Below, in pieces: positions 31,090 to 34,124 of a stretch of DNA of 34,124 bases. The notes under the pieces were generated by a model. That model saw only the letters and a list, made by a program, of their open reading frames with translations, was not told the DNA's origin and ran no database searches. Origin of the DNA: CAYRDK01 sp043819345 (lineage in GTDB: Bacteria > Omnitrophota > Gorgyraeia > Velamenicoccales > Velamenicoccaceae); contig JBDREX010000036.1 of assembly GCA_043819345.1 (NCBI GenBank), positions 1 through 34,124 on the forward strand, given 5' to 3'. The stretch's first letter is position 1. Each line of letters starts with the position of its first letter. The position numbers and the translations under genes were made by a program.

Positions 31090-33966
31090 TTACAGGTGAA
31101 ACGCTTGTGTAGCCGGGCCATTCAATCTATCACACACCTCAAACTTCGCTTTTCCGGCAGCCACAGAACTCCAATTGCTCGGCGTCACCTTTAAAACCTT
31201 GCCTCTTCTTAAGGGCACGTTCGGTATCAACCTTGTCTTTTCAACGCCATTGATCCTTGTCTCTACTTTAAGCGTCACTTTTACATCAGCGCCCTTATTA
31301 TCAACCAAAAGGGCATCCTTAGCCTCGTTCATCTGCACCGTAACCGGCAGATCTCTGGCAATAGGCATATCTTTAAGCTCCATCACACGATAGTCTTTCT
31401 GTGCCTTAAGATACACCTGTGTGCCCATTGTGACCTTTTTAGAAGCTTCTTTCGTTTGAATCCGCATAGACTGATGTGCCTGCGAAATTCTTTCATTAAG
31501 AACGGTATCGGCTCCTCCTTTAGCAACAGGAATATGCGCATATGTCGTAACCATAGGTGTTTTTATCATATACTTATAAGAACCGTTTTTATTGCCTTTC
31601 ATATCATGAATCAGATTTCCGCCCTTCATGCCTTTACGAAAATACACCTCGGGCATCTGGCCCTTGAAATCAGCCAACGCAATCCTCGTCATATTTGAAA
31701 CACGGCTTTGTACATCCGGATTGATATCTTCATACTTCTCAGGGGTTCTTGTAAGGCCTTTTTTATAGAAAGTCTTACCCACCCCATCTGAGATCTGCTC
31801 AGAATCTGCATCCCCGCCAATAATTAAAATAGCACCTGAGACAAGCAAAGCAAAAATTTCCCAGAAGGGCGTGCGCGGCTGAGACGAAACTTTAGAAAAA
31901 GGAATATAATACAATCTGCCACCAGACCATGCCCCGCCCGTCCAATAATCATTGGTACCATGCGCATACCTAAAAGTATTATCAGCCGTATTAATATCAA
32001 TAAAGGTCGGATGAGGATTGATATTATTTGTCCCAGCATATTTCCCGCGAGAATGCGTCCACTCTACGTTGGGGTCAGCGATATACATTCTAAGCTTATA
32101 GATTTTGCCTTTGGCATCCTTCACCTCTTCAAACTTGTAAGGCAGCACAGCGTGTGCCCCAAGCTTAAAATAAGATGGCGTCACAACCAAAAAAGGATAA
32201 TTACCTCTATTGTATTCTTCTCTGGCTTTATAAAAAACATGCTTTGGATCATGTGTATGGCCGCTGATAAATTGCCCTATCGCCCAATCAATACAGCTGG
32301 CTCCAAGCTGATAACCATGTTTAATATTAATCTCATTAATGATGGCGCTATCCTTTGGTTTAACCGGTTCTCCCCCCTTAGGCCCCCATTGGTAGATAGG
32401 CTCAGCATAAACACTCCTACCCACCCGGGCATAAATAGACTCCAGGCACATCCCCAAACAATTTCCACCAGCCGCGATACCCTCAAACGCAGCCTCAAAA
32501 TAAAGCGCGTTAAAAGGATGCAGCCACCACTTTTCCTCGGGATCAACATCACGAAATGTCTGAGCATATTGCATCTTTGACAAAGATGATGTTGAGAAAT
32601 TATTAAAAGGCCACCATTGCTGATTTCTGAATTTTTCAATACTGTGGTCATATGGAACAATCGGTTTTATAGAATAGACAACCTGAAAATCACTCTTCCA
32701 ATGATTAGGATCATCAAAAATGCCCCAAAAATCATCAATCGTATATTTTCTTTCAACAGTGCCTAGATGGTCATCGGCATTCCAATCGTCATCATCCATG
32801 CCTTTAAAATAAGCGTTAATCCAACTAGCGCTATTCACTTTGGCCAACTTAAGCAGGGTGATATCCATTTCCTTGCCACTACCAAAATCACCTTTTTTAG
32901 GTATCCGCGTTTTATAACGTAGATTGCCGGAGGCGGTTACATCCGCGCTAACATACACATCCTGACCGCCGCCACAACCCCATCGGTCAGAACCCTTAGA
33001 ACCAAACCGATCCAGATAAAAATGCAGCTCTTTAATGGCCACCGCTCCACGCACACCGCTAAAAACAATAATGCCATTCTGAAAATTATTATACTTTACT
33101 TTTTTTCCAGGGCTGTCTAATTCATCAGACGTTGGATATCCCAACCAGCTCGTAACACCGCCAAGCTCTTCCCATTTGGCCCTGATCAAACCATGCACTT
33201 CATACGCGCCAGTTGTAGGATGCCAATAAACACAGCCACCTTCAAACCGGTTAAACCTTCCGGTTGTTTTACCAACCTGACATTCGTCCGACAAAGGGAA
33301 TCCTAAAAATGATTTAACGCCGCCCAATGCCTGCCATTTCTTTCGGATGCTTCCATGAACTTCAAAGGCACCCGTTTCAGCTGTCCAATAAATAGCTCCG
33401 TTATCAAATTCATTGAACCTGCCACCCTTAGCTCCAGCATCTCTTTCATCTGACTTGGGAAACCCTAGCACGCTTTTTTCACGCCCTAACTGACAATACC
33501 GCTCATAAATCCACCCATGCACTTCATAAGGAATCTTTCCGCCAAAAATAATGCCTCTCTCAAAAACCATACACGGCTTACCGGATGCAACGGATTGATC
33601 TTCTACAGGACACCCCAAAGCACCAACATCCATCTTCATAAATTTCCATTTGAGGTATATCTCGCCATAAACAGCAAAATTCCCATAGGAAGAATGCATA
33701 AGAACAACGCCATAACGAAATATTTTATACGAGCCTAATCCATCCGCAGTTGCCTTCGGCGTGTTACTAACAACAGGGCCAAGCGCGTTTTTAACAGCTA
33801 TACTTAAAGAAGCATAATAGCTCTCAAAAGTATTGCTTTCCGTCGGCTGAGCCACAGCAACCGGCTGTTTAGCCGCAGCAGGAATTGAAGCAATATTAAT
33901 GATCGGCTTGCGTTTTAATTTAAACGCTGAACCGTTTTTCAGCTTTTTTGGAGCTACTGATGGCAT
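31090..33966 (-). CDS. LGFP-repeat protein with putative papain-like cysteine peptidase domain
   Basis: Large protein of 958 residues with no signal peptide. Residues 1-45 are a basic, Ala/Pro-rich leader. Four LGFP-type repeats follow at about 80-305 (ALGCP 116, VLGFP 166, FLGFP 220, WLGYP 274, each followed by ...GRFN-F-x-GAIYW...EVHG-x-I). A beta domain at 310-440 has an Asp-rich loop, DDDDWNADDH (391-400). A third region carries GGNCLGMCLESIY (Cys503), FKLGAHAVLPYKFEE (His605) and MYIADPN (Asp631): the Cys-His-Asp order of papain-like/C39-like peptidases. A hydrophobic stretch (701-717) and a beta-rich tail complete it. AGGAGG stands before the ATG. LGFP repeats bind cell-wall material in known proteins; a wall-targeted peptidase or an exported effector is inferred. 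Confidence 0.75.
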   Translation of the reverse strand: MPSVAPKKLKNGSAFKLKRKPIINIASIPAAAKQPVAVAQPTESNTFESYYASLSIAVKNALGPVVSNTPKATADGLGSYKIFRYGVVLMHSSYGNFAVYGEIYLKWKFMKMDVGALGCPVEDQSVASGKPCMVFERGIIFGGKIPYEVHGWIYERYCQLGREKSVLGFPKSDERDAGAKGGRFNEFDNGAIYWTAETGAFEVHGSIRKKWQALGGVKSFLGFPLSDECQVGKTTGRFNRFEGGCVYWHPTTGAYEVHGLIRAKWEELGGVTSWLGYPTSDELDSPGKKVKYNNFQNGIIVFSGVRGAVAIKELHFYLDRFGSKGSDRWGCGGGQDVYVSADVTASGNLRYKTRIPKKGDFGSGKEMDITLLKLAKVNSASWINAYFKGMDDDDWNADDHLGTVERKYTIDDFWGIFDDPNHWKSDFQVVYSIKPIVPYDHSIEKFRNQQWWPFNNFSTSSLSKMQYAQTFRDVDPEEKWWLHPFNALYFEAAFEGIAAGGNCLGMCLESIYARVGRSVYAEPIYQWGPKGGEPVKPKDSAIINEINIKHGYQLGASCIDWAIGQFISGHTHDPKHVFYKAREEYNRGNYPFLVVTPSYFKLGAHAVLPYKFEEVKDAKGKIYKLRMYIADPNVEWTHSRGKYAGTNNINPHPTFIDINTADNTFRYAHGTNDYWTGGAWSGGRLYYIPFSKVSSQPRTPFWEIFALLVSGAILIIGGDADSEQISDGVGKTFYKKGLTRTPEKYEDINPDVQSRVSNMTRIALADFKGQMPEVYFRKGMKGGNLIHDMKGNKNGSYKYMIKTPMVTTYAHIPVAKGGADTVLNERISQAHQSMRIQTKEASKKVTMGTQVYLKAQKDYRVMELKDMPIARDLPVTVQMNEAKDALLVDNKGADVKVTLKVETRINGVEKTRLIPNVPLRRGKVLKVTPSNWSSVAAGKAKFEVCDRLNGPATQAFHL

Positions 33967-33983
33967 AATTTCCTCCTATTTTA

Positions 33984-34124
33984 AATGAGCGCATAACTTA
34001 CGAATCTCGCCGAAGGCGGATGAGTAAGTTATCTGCGCGAATTTACTCCGCAGCATACTGAGGAAGATTCTTTGAATCTTCCCAGTGGTTATGCCAGGAG
34101 TCACGTTTATTCCTCAATGAGCGC
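33984..34124. repeat. Hairpin-rich dispersed-repeat-like segment at the contig edge
   Basis: AATGAGCGC occurs at 33984-33992 and again at 34116-34124, the last bases of the window, marking a 132-bp period. Inside are ATAACTTAC (33993-34001) pairing with GTAAGTTAT (34024-34032) around a CGCC-GAA-GGCG mini-hairpin, and a perfect 9-bp hairpin GGAAGATTC-TTT-GAATCTTCC (34062-34082). No ORF. It is probably a repeat unit on which assembly stopped, and it also includes the upstream region of the LGFP gene. Confidence 0.65.

Noticed and set aside
31960..32580. 206-codon plus-strand open frame inside the LGFP gene
   Set aside because: Antisense shadow of a long minus-strand gene with clear repeats and a ribosome site; no recognisable protein features.

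Overview
The window looks like one contig from an uncultured Gram-negative (diderm) bacterium of low to moderate GC. An outer-membrane porin, a lipoprotein, a type IV pilin-like prepilin, HflK/HflC and secreted proteins with Sec signal peptides support a diderm. Several traits fit the PVC superphylum, most likely Candidatus Omnitrophota: secreted proteins sharing a short 'G-x-x-x-x-G-x-I' domain, a DUF3568-like lipoprotein, and intergenic arrays built on GTTTGCGGGTTGACGG. This placement is inference, about even odds; the window has no rRNA or other phylogenetic marker. No tRNA, rRNA, CRISPR array, transposase or replication origin was seen.

Layout: one plus-strand gene (an NCS2/AzgA purine permease, 47-1372) faces a long run of minus-strand genes. 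Reading leftward on the minus strand, the units are: an LGFP-repeat/putative cysteine-peptidase protein (33966-31090); a decayed zeta-toxin-like ATPase with its small partner ORF (31012-30764); a DRE-TIM aldolase plus KDPG-aldolase pair (30589-29007); two paralogous secreted/membrane proteins plus a small secreted protein (28857-25905); a DUF3568 lipoprotein (25777-25388); cupin, LemA and DUF2207 (25303-22406); a five-gene signalling unit of MEDS-PAS sensor, histidine kinase, response regulator, secreted protein and alpha/beta hydrolase (22303-15645); an OprB-like porin with a coiled-coil stalk (15323-13962); a Co/Ni uptake cluster cbiM, PDGLE and a His-rich membrane protein (13848-11997); hflK-hflC-pilin, chained by TAATG stop/start overlaps (11723-9215); and treZ-GH57-treY (8519-1475), which makes trehalose from maltodextrin/glycogen.

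The most distinctive signal is an 83-bp structured element present four times (1378, 11906, 15569, 25816). Three copies are identical and the fourth differs by one base. All have the same orientation, and each lies within -7 to +14 bp of the stop codon of the last gene of a minus-strand operon. In one case the element itself supplies the stop codon. Its ends are 14-nt inverted repeats, each also a mini-palindrome, enclosing two hairpins with the same TCCCG/CGGGA stem. It occupies operon ends where no classical terminator is visible; three other operon ends (9161-9195, 25329-25381, 31030-31070) carry ordinary hairpin terminators instead. It is best read as a recently spread REP/MITE-like element that may act as an operon 3'-end module.

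A second repeat family fills the spacers near 8640-9080, 13080-13200, 15345-15480, 22340-22395 and 30612-30647. Three good sigma70-type promoters can be read, ahead of treZ, hflK and the 28857 gene. The right edge of the window is a hairpin-rich segment bounded by a direct repeat, so the contig probably ends inside a dispersed repeat.
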